DNA of 6,752 bases. Origin: Oceanospirillaceae bacterium (GTDB lineage: Bacteria; Pseudomonadota; Gammaproteobacteria; Pseudomonadales; Balneatricaceae). The stretch is from assembly GCA_003497765.1 (NCBI GenBank), contig DNNY01000119.1, positions 1 through 6,752 on the forward strand. The letters run 5' to 3'. A program made the translations under genes and the position numbers. Positions 1 through 6,752 of this stretch are shown here, in pieces. The notes under the pieces are model-generated. The model saw only the letters and a program-made list of their open reading frames with translations, ran no database searches and was not told the DNA's origin. Numbering within the stretch: position 1 is the stretch's first letter; every line of letters starts with the position of its first letter.

Positions 1-1
1 T

Positions 2-3000
2 GAACAATTACCTTTGGCAGCAGGGCAAGTATCTGCCCAAGCCTGGCTGCGCTTAGAACAAGAAAAACTGAGGCATATCCATATACGTGGCCTGCAGTTA
101 CAAAGCGTTTATCAAGACTTACCTTTACGTTTACAAGGTGATTTAGATATCACACATCAGTCCGATTTGCTGCAAATACAGATGGCTAATTTGGATGGCG
201 CCATAGCGCAGCAAAACCTGCCCGTAAATGATTTAGCATTAGTCAGCAATGGTGATGATTGGCAGCTAGCAACTAGTAGCATGCGCCTCGACCCCATTGC
301 GAAAGTGGTAGAGCAAATGCCCCATCTACCAAGCAAAGTAACTATGCCTATTTTACAACTTCGCCCCCAAGGTTTGGTGCACCAACCTCGTTTTTACTGG
401 CAATCCTCGCAACCCAAAGCGTTTTTATTTAATGGCACTATGCAGGATGCTTCTGTGTCAGCTTGGCGGGGTATACCAGCAGTGGATGGTGCCGATGGAC
501 TTATAGCGTTCAATGCCAAAGGTGGTAAAGTGACTGTTGATGATCAGGATAGTTTGACCATCCATGTGCCTAAACTCACCAGTCGCCCTTGGCCGTTTGA
601 CGGCATGCAGGGAGAAGTTGCCTGGCGTTTGGATTCAGAATACAGCTATTTGGATACAAGCTTGCTACAACTAAAACAAGATGAAGGGCTTTTTAACCTC
701 ATTATGGATGGGCATTTCCCGCGCCGAGGGAAAACGCATCAAGCACTTTTCCAAATGCGTTTGGGCATGCAAGATATGGACGTAGTAGCTTTACCCGCTT
801 TGTTACCAGATATGACCATGGGCACGGCCTTAGGTGACTATATTGCTAAAGCAGCTCAAGCGGGGCGCATTAAACAAGGGGGTATTACCTACAATGGTGC
901 TGTAGGCAAACAAGCCAAAGCCCTTGGTCCATACTCCTTTAGTGTCCCGGTATGGGGGCAGGCGCAGCTACCAAAGGTAAACTATGCCAAAGATTGGCCT
1001 GCTGTTAATGCAGTGAGTGTGGATTTTTCCAGCAATCACCAACATGTAGGTATCCACCTTAAACAGGGTCAGCTACTAGGATCTGGTGAGGCAGGTTTGC
1101 CCTTACGTGATTGGCAAATTGAGGTGCCAATATTGGCCACCCAAGACAAACGCCAAGCTATGATCGCTATTAAAGGGGCTTTGCAAGGTGATGGTCAATT
1201 ATTGCAAAAGGTGGCTAAAACATTCCCGCCTCAGGTGACCATACCCAGCTGGATTATGGATTTAAACCCAAGTGGTGATGTTCAGCTTAGTGGGCGGGTA
1301 GGGATACCTTACGGGCCTTATGCCAAGGGTAGACAGGCACAATACGATATAGGCATTTTCGGTGACCAAGTGGCCGGCTTCTGGCAACAACAGCAAGTGT
1401 CTCTAGAGCAAGTAGTATTTAATGCCAGAGTCACGGATCTTGGGGTGCAGAACTTTCAAGCACAAGGTCTGGTTGACGGTCACTCCCTAGAATTAGATCT
1501 TACCAATCGACCAGAGCACCAAAATTGGCAATATGCCCTTCCTGTTGATGTCTGGCAGACCTATGGTATCGAACAACAACCTAATGCTTGGTTAAACATA
1601 CAAGGGAGTTTGCCTAGTGACTATGTTGTTGAAAAGTTATCTTTAGCCGATATCAACTTTGGCCCATGGTTACCTCGTCACGGGCAAGTTGACGTGTTTA
1701 TCCCAGCCTGTTTGTTTTCCTCTGCGCAATGTCAGGTTGCTTTGGGAAGCTTGCAAGTAACGCCAGATAACGTTAACTGGCCAACTGTTATTGACCCTAA
1801 TGATAAGCTAATTTGGCTATGGCAACGGCAACAAGAACAGCAGGGGATATATATCAGTAATACTCAGCATCAAGTCGCTTTGGGTATTGATAATGGCAAC
1901 CTAACAACTATGGGTATAGGACTTGGAAAACCTGCCCCTAAAGCGACTAGGGGTATCAATATTAGTGGGGAGCTTGATCTGCTTGATGTACCTTATTGGT
2001 TAGACTTTTTACCGGCAGACAAGACCAATACGGATACCTTTGCATTCCCTAAGGTGCAGAATATAGACCTATTGGCCAAGCAATTACAGTGGCAAGATTT
2101 ACTGGTTGATAATGTGCAGATTTCATATCTTCCTGAAGATAAAGGCTGGACTCTTGCTCTTCTATCTGAAGCAATTACTGGGCAAATAGTAAATAAGGGT
2201 GATACTAGCCCTTGGCAGGTAAATGTCGATCATTTTCGCTTATTAATACCCGAAGAACCTGATGAGGAAGTTGAGGAAGCTGAGGAAGACAAAGAGAAAG
2301 TAGATTTGTTGGCGACCATTGATCCAGGGCTGATTCCTGATATGGACCTGCAAGTAAAAGAAATCAGCAAGAATCAGCAATCCTATGGCAATTGGCGCGT
2401 AAAAGCGCGGAATAAAGAGGGTATTTTATATTTGCACGATATTGATGCGAATATTCATAATAGCCAGCTGTTGGGCAATATGATTTGGGATAAACAAGGC
2501 CAGCAACATAAAACTAGTTTTAGTGGTCGCATCTTTACCCCTGGTGTAGCCGAGACGTTAACTGGCTGGGGTTATAGCCCCACCATTGATAGTAGCTATG
2601 GTGCGTTAGAAGCCCAGCTTGCTTGGCTAGCCTCACCCCTTGGCTTTGATATTGAGAAATCCACGGGGGATTTTGAACTGCGGGTTAAAGAGGGTGAGTT
2701 TGCCGAAGCGCCATCCTTGGCGGGTGGGTTAAAAATACTTGGTCTCCTCGATATGGGGCGTTTACTACAACGGCTGCGCTTAGACTTTACGGATATATTC
2801 AATGATGAATACCAGTTTGACAGTATTTATGCTCACTATAATATTACTGATGGCATCGCCCGCAATGTCACACCTGCGACCTTTAAATCAACTTCGTTAG
2901 AGTTAATGCTAGATGGCACCATTGATTTTAATACCCGGACCGTCGATAACGATTTATATATAACTCTACCAGTCACCGATAAACTTTCCTTTGCTGCCTT

Positions 3001-3205
3001 ATTGGCGGGTTTGCCCCAAGTTAGCGGGGTTCTCTATGTGGTGGATAAATTGGTTGGTGATGAGCTATCAACCTTTACTACCGCACGTTATGGCGTAACA
3101 GGTGATCTAGATAGACCTGATTTGGGCTTACGGCAGATTTTTGATGCCAAAAATCAGCCTAAGTCCATAGAAGAACGTTTAAACAATGTGTTCAAACTCC
3201 AGTAA
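2..3205 (+). CDS. yhdP: YhdP family AsmA-like envelope lipid-transport protein (3' part; 5' end outside window)
   Basis: This is a very large AsmA-like protein. In E. coli YhdP is anchored in the inner membrane by an N-terminal helix, spans the periplasm as a long beta-rich groove, and acts with TamB and YdbH in phospholipid delivery to the outer membrane. The frame is open from base 2, giving 1067 visible codons. E. coli YhdP has about 1266, so roughly 200 residues including the membrane anchor are probably missing; the TTG at 14 is internal, not a real start. The long middle shows repeated short beta-strand patterns and many Gln residues. The C-terminal AsmA-like block is the most recognisable part: SPLGFDIEKSTGDFELRVKEG, then LKILGLLDMGRLLQRLRLDF, then FAALLAGLPQVSGVLYVVDK and a final GVTGDLDRPDL. 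Odd points are an acidic insert (bases 2252-2299) and only two cysteines, eight residues end to end (1709 and 1730). The stop codon lies inside the next gene. The family call is confident; lipid transport is inferred from E. coli work. Confidence 0.9.
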   Translation, partial: EQLPLAAGQVSAQAWLRLEQEKLRHIHIRGLQLQSVYQDLPLRLQGDLDITHQSDLLQIQMANLDGAIAQQNLPVNDLALVSNGDDWQLATSSMRLDPIAKVVEQMPHLPSKVTMPILQLRPQGLVHQPRFYWQSSQPKAFLFNGTMQDASVSAWRGIPAVDGADGLIAFNAKGGKVTVDDQDSLTIHVPKLTSRPWPFDGMQGEVAWRLDSEYSYLDTSLLQLKQDEGLFNLIMDGHFPRRGKTHQALFQMRLGMQDMDVVALPALLPDMTMGTALGDYIAKAAQAGRIKQGGITYNGAVGKQAKALGPYSFSVPVWGQAQLPKVNYAKDWPAVNAVSVDFSSNHQHVGIHLKQGQLLGSGEAGLPLRDWQIEVPILATQDKRQAMIAIKGALQGDGQLLQKVAKTFPPQVTIPSWIMDLNPSGDVQLSGRVGIPYGPYAKGRQAQYDIGIFGDQVAGFWQQQQVSLEQVVFNARVTDLGVQNFQAQGLVDGHSLELDLTNRPEHQNWQYALPVDVWQTYGIEQQPNAWLNIQGSLPSDYVVEKLSLADINFGPWLPRHGQVDVFIPACLFSSAQCQVALGSLQVTPDNVNWPTVIDPNDKLIWLWQRQQEQQGIYISNTQHQVALGIDNGNLTTMGIGLGKPAPKATRGINISGELDLLDVPYWLDFLPADKTNTDTFAFPKVQNIDLLAKQLQWQDLLVDNVQISYLPEDKGWTLALLSEAITGQIVNKGDTSPWQVNVDHFRLLIPEEPDEEVEEAEEDKEKVDLLATIDPGLIPDMDLQVKEISKNQQSYGNWRVKARNKEGILYLHDIDANIHNSQLLGNMIWDKQGQQHKTSFSGRIFTPGVAETLTGWGYSPTIDSSYGALEAQLAWLASPLGFDIEKSTGDFELRVKEGEFAEAPSLAGGLKILGLLDMGRLLQRLRLDFTDIFNDEYQFDSIYAHYNITDGIARNVTPATFKSTSLELMLDGTIDFNTRTVDNDLYITLPVTDKLSFAALLAGLPQVSGVLYVVDKLVGDELSTFTTARYGVTGDLDRPDLGLRQIFDAKNQPKSIEERLNNVFKLQ

Positions 3206-4019
3206 TCCCCAAGCGGCTGTAATTCAAATGGTAAGTGGTAATGATATTACTGCTAATCTAGAACAAGCCCAGACACAACTGCTAAAAGCTAAAGAGCAGG
3301 GGGCTCTATTAGCCCTATTGCCTGAAAATTTTGCTGTGTTCGGTAGTCGAAAATTACTGACTGCTGGTCGCCAAGAACTTCATCAGCAAGGTCCTTTACG
3401 ACAGTGGCTGGCTCAACAAGCTAAACAGCTTGGCTTATGGTTGGTGGGTGGCACTATTCCCTGTACCGATAAGGTGATTAATCCAGATCGGGTTAGAGCG
3501 GCTTGCTTTGTTTATGATGCTAAGGGTCAAGAAGTAGCTCGCTATGACAAAATACATTTGTTCGATGTGGATGTAAAAGATGCCCATGGCAGTTATCGCG
3601 AGTCGGATCATTTTGAAGCTGGCGATGCTGTCGTTGTGGTCGATACCCCAATAGGCAAGCTGGGTTTAACAACTTGTTATGATCTACGTTTTGCTGAATT
3701 ACATATGGCTTTGGTGGCTAAAGGTGCCGAGGTAATTAGTAATGGTGCTGCTTTTACTAACACGACAGGAGCAGCCCATTGGCATTCCTTGCTGAGGGCT
3801 AGAGCCATAGAAACCCAATGTTATATATTGGCAGCAGCCCAAGGCGGACAGCACGGGAAGCGGGAAACCTATGGTCACTCTATGATTATTGACCCTTGGG
3901 GTGACATTTTGCAGGAGATGCAATTAGGTGATGGCTATTGTACTGCTGAGATTAATTTAGATTATGTGAAGCAGGTGCGCCAACGTATGCCCATAGCTAT
4001 GCATCGCAAGTTAAGCTAA
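3186..4019 (+). CDS. Carbon-nitrogen hydrolase (nitrilase superfamily, Nit1/YbeM-like amidase)
   Basis: This is a cytoplasmic C-N hydrolase of 277 residues, a usual length for Nit-type enzymes. The Glu-Lys-Cys triad is complete: Glu47 in LLPENF, Lys122 in RYDKIHLFDVDV and Cys164 in TTCYDLRF. Glu139 in YRESDHFEAGD matches the auxiliary glutamate of the family. The segment TTGAAHWHSLLRARAIETQ (193-211) is typical of the Nit1/Nit2 branch, whose members hydrolyse deaminated glutathione (Nit1, YbeM) or omega-amides such as alpha-ketoglutaramate (Nit2). Deaminated glutathione is my first guess for substrate, but sequence alone does not fix it. The start is well constrained: an in-frame TAA at 3180-3182 sits one codon upstream of the ATG. 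The next ATG (3228) would remove the first beta strand, AAVIQM. The gene overlaps the yhdP end by 20 bases and has only a weak Shine-Dalgarno (AGAAG near 3169-3173), which suggests translational coupling to yhdP. There is no signal peptide or lipobox. Confidence 0.9.
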   Translation: MCSNSSNPQAAVIQMVSGNDITANLEQAQTQLLKAKEQGALLALLPENFAVFGSRKLLTAGRQELHQQGPLRQWLAQQAKQLGLWLVGGTIPCTDKVINPDRVRAACFVYDAKGQEVARYDKIHLFDVDVKDAHGSYRESDHFEAGDAVVVVDTPIGKLGLTTCYDLRFAELHMALVAKGAEVISNGAAFTNTTGAAHWHSLLRARAIETQCYILAAAQGGQHGKRETYGHSMIIDPWGDILQEMQLGDGYCTAEINLDYVKQVRQRMPIAMHRKLS

Positions 4020-4032
4020 TTTTTTTAACCAC

Positions 4033-4067
4033 AAAAAAGGGGCAAGCCGACATAGGCTGCCCCTTTT
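4033..4067. terminator. Shared intrinsic terminator between convergent operons
   Basis: Bases 4035-4044 (AAAAGGGGCA) are the perfect reverse complement of 4058-4067 (TGCCCCTTTT). A further GCC (4046-4048) pairs with GGC (4055-4057) after one bulged A at 4045. This gives a 13-pair stem around a six-base loop. Read on the minus strand, the hairpin is followed by six T (complement of 4033-4038), a good terminator for pntAB. Read on the plus strand, only four T follow and they are part of the stem, so termination of the yhdP-nitrilase transcript there is likely but weaker. The site occupies most of the 61-base gap between the two stop codons. Confidence 0.87.
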
Positions 4068-4080
4068 ATGCGTTGAGAAA

Positions 4081-5463
4081 TTAGATATGCTTGGCAATCT
4101 CGCCAGTCATATCCTTAGCATCCCCAAAGAGCATTTTGGTATTGTCCATAAAGAACAGTGGGTTTTGTACACCGGCATAGCCTGACGCCATACCACGCTT
4201 AAACATCACCACTTGTTTGGCTTCCCATACATGGAGTACAGGCATGCCAGCTATGGGGCTACCAGGCTTTTTCGCCGCTGGGTTAACTGTATCATTGGCA
4301 CCAATCACCAATACCACATCTGTATCAGCAAAATCATCGTTGATTTCGTCCATTTCTAAGACAATATCATAGGGTACTTTGGCTTCTGCTAGTAGTACAT
4401 TCATATGGCCAGGGAGGCGTCCCGCGACAGGGTGAATGCCAAACCGGACTTCCACACCTTGCGCTCGCAGTTTGGCGGTTATATCTTGCACCTGATATTG
4501 AGCTTGCGCTACAGCCATGCCATATCCGGGAGTAATCACCACGCGTTTGGCCATAGTAAGCATACTGGCCACTTCTTCTGCGGTGGTAGTTTGCACCTCA
4601 CCTTCTTCCTCGTCATCACTGGCGATAGGGTCATTCCCAAAGCCACCAGCAATAACGGAAATAAACGAGCGGTTCATAGCACGGCACATAATATAACTTA
4701 AGATAGCGCCCGAAGAACCAACCAAAGCACCTGTTACGATAAGTAGATTATTTTCTAATAAGAAGCCTGCTGCTGCCGCAGCCCAGCCTGAATAGGAGTT
4801 CAGCATGGACACCACGACGGGCATATCGGCACCACCAATGGAGGCCACTAAATGCCAACCAAAAACTAAGGCAATCACCGTCATAATAAGCAGATAAGTA
4901 TCATTGCCACCTTGGGCAACAAACTGTACTAATAAGACCGCACTGACTAGCAAAGCGATAGCATTAAGTTTGTGTCGATGGGGCAAGTTAAGGGCTTTGG
5001 AGGCCATTAGTCCACGCAGTTTACCAAAGGCCACAATTGAGCCAGTAAAGGTAACAGCACCAATAAACACACCCAAAAACACTTCCACAAGATGAATATT
5101 TTGCATCACTGGGTCTAATGCTGGGTGATCAAGATAGCTATTAATACCGACAAATACCGCAGCCAGACCAACAAAGCTATGGAGCATAGCAACGAGTTCT
5201 GGCATTTCGGTCATTTCGACCCGTTTGGCTAAGTAGATACCAATGGCGCCACCAATTAACATGGCGATTAATATATAGCTTAAACCTGTACGGAGGTTCA
5301 TAATCTTAGGCCCTAGAAGGGTAGCAGCCAAAGCAATACCCATACCCACGATGCCATACCAGATACCGCGTTTAGCTGATTCCTGTTGGCTTAGACCCGC
5401 TAAGGCCAGAATAAAAAGTACGGCGGCAATAATGTAAGCCGTTGTAACCATTCCTGCTTGCAT
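4081..5463 (-). CDS. pntB: NAD(P) transhydrogenase subunit beta (proton-translocating)
   Basis: This is the beta subunit of the inner-membrane transhydrogenase, which couples proton entry to hydride transfer from NADH (bound by PntA) to NADP+ (bound here). It has 460 residues, against 462 in E. coli, so it is full length. About nine hydrophobic helices between residues 6 and 260 form the domain II proton channel. His95 in LHSFVGL corresponds to the essential E. coli His91; Asp213 in GGADMPVV and Asn222 in LNSYSG are also kept. A charged linker (DDEEEGE, about 283-289) leads to the soluble NADP-binding domain III. That domain carries the fingerprint [10 protein letters not shown] (313-322), [27 protein letters not shown], and [15 protein letters not shown], whose Lys422/Arg423 are expected to hold the NADP 2'-phosphate. 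The ATG at 5461-5463 has a well-placed AGGAGA, and the N-terminus aligns with E. coli PntB. The gene lies ten bases downstream of pntA and ends just before the shared terminator. Confidence 0.97.
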   Translation of the reverse strand: MQAGMVTTAYIIAAVLFILALAGLSQQESAKRGIWYGIVGMGIALAATLLGPKIMNLRTGLSYILIAMLIGGAIGIYLAKRVEMTEMPELVAMLHSFVGLAAVFVGINSYLDHPALDPVMQNIHLVEVFLGVFIGAVTFTGSIVAFGKLRGLMASKALNLPHRHKLNAIALLVSAVLLVQFVAQGGNDTYLLIMTVIALVFGWHLVASIGGADMPVVVSMLNSYSGWAAAAAGFLLENNLLIVTGALVGSSGAILSYIMCRAMNRSFISVIAGGFGNDPIASDDEEEGEVQTTTAEEVASMLTMAKRVVITPGYGMAVAQAQYQVQDITAKLRAQGVEVRFGIHPVAGRLPGHMNVLLAEAKVPYDIVLEMDEINDDFADTDVVLVIGANDTVNPAAKKPGSPIAGMPVLHVWEAKQVVMFKRGMASGYAGVQNPLFFMDNTKMLFGDAKDMTGEIAKHI

Positions 5464-5469
5464 TGTTTG

Positions 5470-5475
5470 TCTCCT
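5470..5475 (-). promoter_or_regulatory. pntB ribosome binding site overlapping the pntA stop
   Basis: On the minus strand AGGAGA lies six bases before the pntB ATG. Its first two bases are the last two of the pntA TAG stop (5474-5476). Ribosomes finishing pntA therefore end directly on the pntB initiation signal, a simple way to keep the two subunits in step by coupling or reinitiation. Confidence 0.85.
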
Positions 5476-6752
5476 ACTTCTGGAACATCTTTAACATACG
5501 CTTAGTGACAAAGAAGCCACCGGCAATGTTAATGGTTGCGATTAACACGGAAATCAGTGCCAAAATAGTCACTAGATTTAATTCGTCACCAACCTGCAAT
5601 AGCGCCCCAACAACAATAATGCCCGAAACAGCATTAGTGATAGACATTAGAGGCGTATGCAGGGAATGAGAGACATTCCATACGACGTAGTAGCCAATTA
5701 CGCAGGATAAAATAAACACTGTAAAATGGCCCAAAAAAGCAGCTGGAGCATATAGAGCAATCCATGCTACCAGAGCTAAACCGGCTGCACCTAATCCATA
5801 CTTTAATCCTTTGGGCATTGACGCCTGTGTAGGTGCCTCGCTGACACTTGCTTCCTCTAGCTTAGGGGTAGGTGCTGCCGCCACTTGAATAGGTGGTGCA
5901 GGCCAAGTAACTTCACCCTCTTTGGTGACGGTGACTCCACGTTGAACGGGGTCTTCAAAGTCTACTTTGAGGTTGCCATCTTTCTCTGGTGTTAGCAGTT
6001 TAAGTAGGTTAACTAGATTGGTACCATATAACTGCGATGCTTGCCCTGGAAGGCGTGCAGGCATATCAGTATAGCCAATCACCGTAACCCCATTATCAGT
6101 GGTAATCACTTCTCCAGCATGGGTTAGCTCACAATTACCACCGCCTGCCGCAGCCAAATCTACAATAACAGAGCCAGAAGCCATACTGGCTACCATTTCA
6201 GCAGAAATAAGTTTGGGAGCTGGTTTGCCAGGAATCATGGCCGTTGTAATAATAATATCGACATCCTTTGCCTGTTCAGCAAAGAGGGCCATTTCCGCTT
6301 CAATAAAGGCCTTGCTCATGACTTTAGCGTAACCATCGCCAGAGCCACTTTCTTCTTCTATTTCAACTTCCAAAAACTCAGCGCCCATGGAATTGATTTG
6401 TTCTTTAACCTCAGGACGGGTATCAAAGGCACGGACAATCGCACCTAGACTACCAGCGGCACCAATTGCTGCTAGCCCAGCAACACCAGCACCAATAACA
6501 AGTACTTTGGCTGGTGGGACCTTACCGGCAGCGGTAATCTGGCCAGTAAAAAAGCGGCCAAAGTGATGGGCAGACTCGACCACGGCACGATAGCCAGCAA
6601 TATTGGCCATAGAGCTAAGTGCATCCATGGACTGGGAGCGGGATATGCGCGGCACTGACTCCATAGACATAACAGTCATATTGCGTGCGGCCATAGTTTT
6701 TAGCTGCTCTTCGTTTTGCGCTGGTGCGATAAAGCTAATTAGATGGGCGCCT
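5474..6752 (-). CDS. pntA: NAD(P) transhydrogenase subunit alpha (5' end outside window)
   Basis: This is the alpha subunit of the proton-pumping transhydrogenase, with NAD(H)-binding domain I followed by the first part of membrane domain II. The reading frame stays open past the Met at 6694 to the right edge, and the extra 19 residues ([19 protein letters not shown]) match E. coli PntA from about residue 86. The 425 visible residues plus about 85 missing ones give about 510, the E. coli length. Numbering from the 6694 Met, the RQD loop is intact (Arg16, Gln21, Asp24, Ser27 in [13 protein letters not shown]). The NAD fingerprint is [15 protein letters not shown] (66-80), and the mobile loop is [20 protein letters not shown] (207-226). 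After a variable Ala/Pro/Glu linker (about 271-295), four helices (about 298-316, 318-340, 347-367, 374-394) form the alpha part of domain II. Domain I and the four helices are in one chain, as in E. coli, unlike the split PntAA/PntAB form. The promoter and true start are not in the window. Confidence 0.96.
   Translation of the reverse strand, partial: GAHLISFIAPAQNEEQLKTMAARNMTVMSMESVPRISRSQSMDALSSMANIAGYRAVVESAHHFGRFFTGQITAAGKVPPAKVLVIGAGVAGLAAIGAAGSLGAIVRAFDTRPEVKEQINSMGAEFLEVEIEEESGSGDGYAKVMSKAFIEAEMALFAEQAKDVDIIITTAMIPGKPAPKLISAEMVASMASGSVIVDLAAAGGGNCELTHAGEVITTDNGVTVIGYTDMPARLPGQASQLYGTNLVNLLKLLTPEKDGNLKVDFEDPVQRGVTVTKEGEVTWPAPPIQVAAAPTPKLEEASVSEAPTQASMPKGLKYGLGAAGLALVAWIALYAPAAFLGHFTVFILSCVIGYYVVWNVSHSLHTPLMSITNAVSGIIVVGALLQVGDELNLVTILALISVLIATINIAGGFFVTKRMLKMFQK

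Noticed and set aside
14..16. TTG at 14 as the start of the first gene
   Set aside because: The frame is open to the left edge (EQLP precedes it) and the protein would lack the membrane anchor; it is an internal Leu codon of a truncated gene.
2596..2802. 68-residue minus-strand open frame inside yhdP
   Set aside because: Ser/Lys/Pro-rich composition with no recognisable domain, fully inside a conserved coding region; an antisense shadow.
3186..3200. N-terminal MCSNSS of the nitrilase as a lipoprotein or secretion signal
   Set aside because: There is no hydrophobic stretch or lipobox before the Cys, and the first beta strand begins at about residue 10, as in cytoplasmic Nit enzymes.
3699..3923. 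74-residue minus-strand open frame inside the nitrilase gene
   Set aside because: Opposite to the conserved catalytic region, with no family resemblance; an antisense shadow.
4020..4026. T7 run right after the nitrilase stop as a terminator tail
   Set aside because: No hairpin precedes it within the gene end; the real stem lies downstream at 4035-4067.
4405..5095. Two plus-strand open frames (4405-4701 and 4904-5095) opposite pntB
   Set aside because: They mirror strongly conserved pntB sequence and show no domain, ribosome site or terminator of their own.
5463..6332. Plus-strand open frames (5463-5669 and 6099-6332) opposite pntA
   Set aside because: Their hydrophobic or Ala/Ile-rich look comes from the complement of pntA membrane and Rossmann segments; no independent support.
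6692..6694. ATG at 6694 as the start of pntA
   Set aside because: The upstream in-frame residues to the window edge match E. coli PntA, so the true start lies beyond the right edge.

Overview
This window looks like ordinary chromosomal housekeeping DNA from a gammaproteobacterium. The pntA/pntB products read very much like those of E. coli, including a single fused PntA chain rather than the split PntAA/PntAB of many other bacteria. The yhdP-nitrilase pair is a gene order known from pseudomonads and other gammaproteobacteria. GC is about 46% judged by eye. The tetranucleotide CTAG is common (at least 22 sites), which argues against Enterobacterales. A marine or aquatic lineage such as Alteromonadales or Oceanospirillales would fit, but the genus cannot be settled from the sequence.

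Layout. Positions 1-3205 (+) hold the 3' four fifths or so of yhdP, a giant AsmA-like protein implicated in moving phospholipid towards the outer membrane; its N-terminus lies off the left edge. A 277-residue carbon-nitrogen hydrolase (3186-4019, +) overlaps the yhdP end by 20 bases, so the two are almost certainly one transcript and probably translationally coupled. A 61-base gap (4020-4080) carries a strong hairpin that serves as a shared terminator between convergent operons. On the minus strand, pntB (4081-5463) is preceded in transcription by pntA (5474 to the right edge, 5' end missing). Together they encode the proton-pumping membrane nicotinamide nucleotide transhydrogenase.

How the genes work together. 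The plus-strand operon links an envelope lipid-homeostasis protein to a Nit-family amidase, probably a metabolite-repair enzyme. The minus-strand operon makes the two subunits of one inner-membrane enzyme that uses the proton gradient to drive hydride transfer from NADH to NADP+. Nothing in the sequence suggests a functional link between the two operons beyond the shared terminator.

There are no RNA genes, insertion sequences, CRISPR arrays, frameshifts or signs of recent transfer. Coding density is close to complete and no gene-free stretch exceeds 61 bases. I found no convincing undescribed system. The observations listed are modest ones: an isolated cysteine pair and an acidic insert in YhdP, the break of the usual nit-tldD order, and the tightly packed gene junctions.
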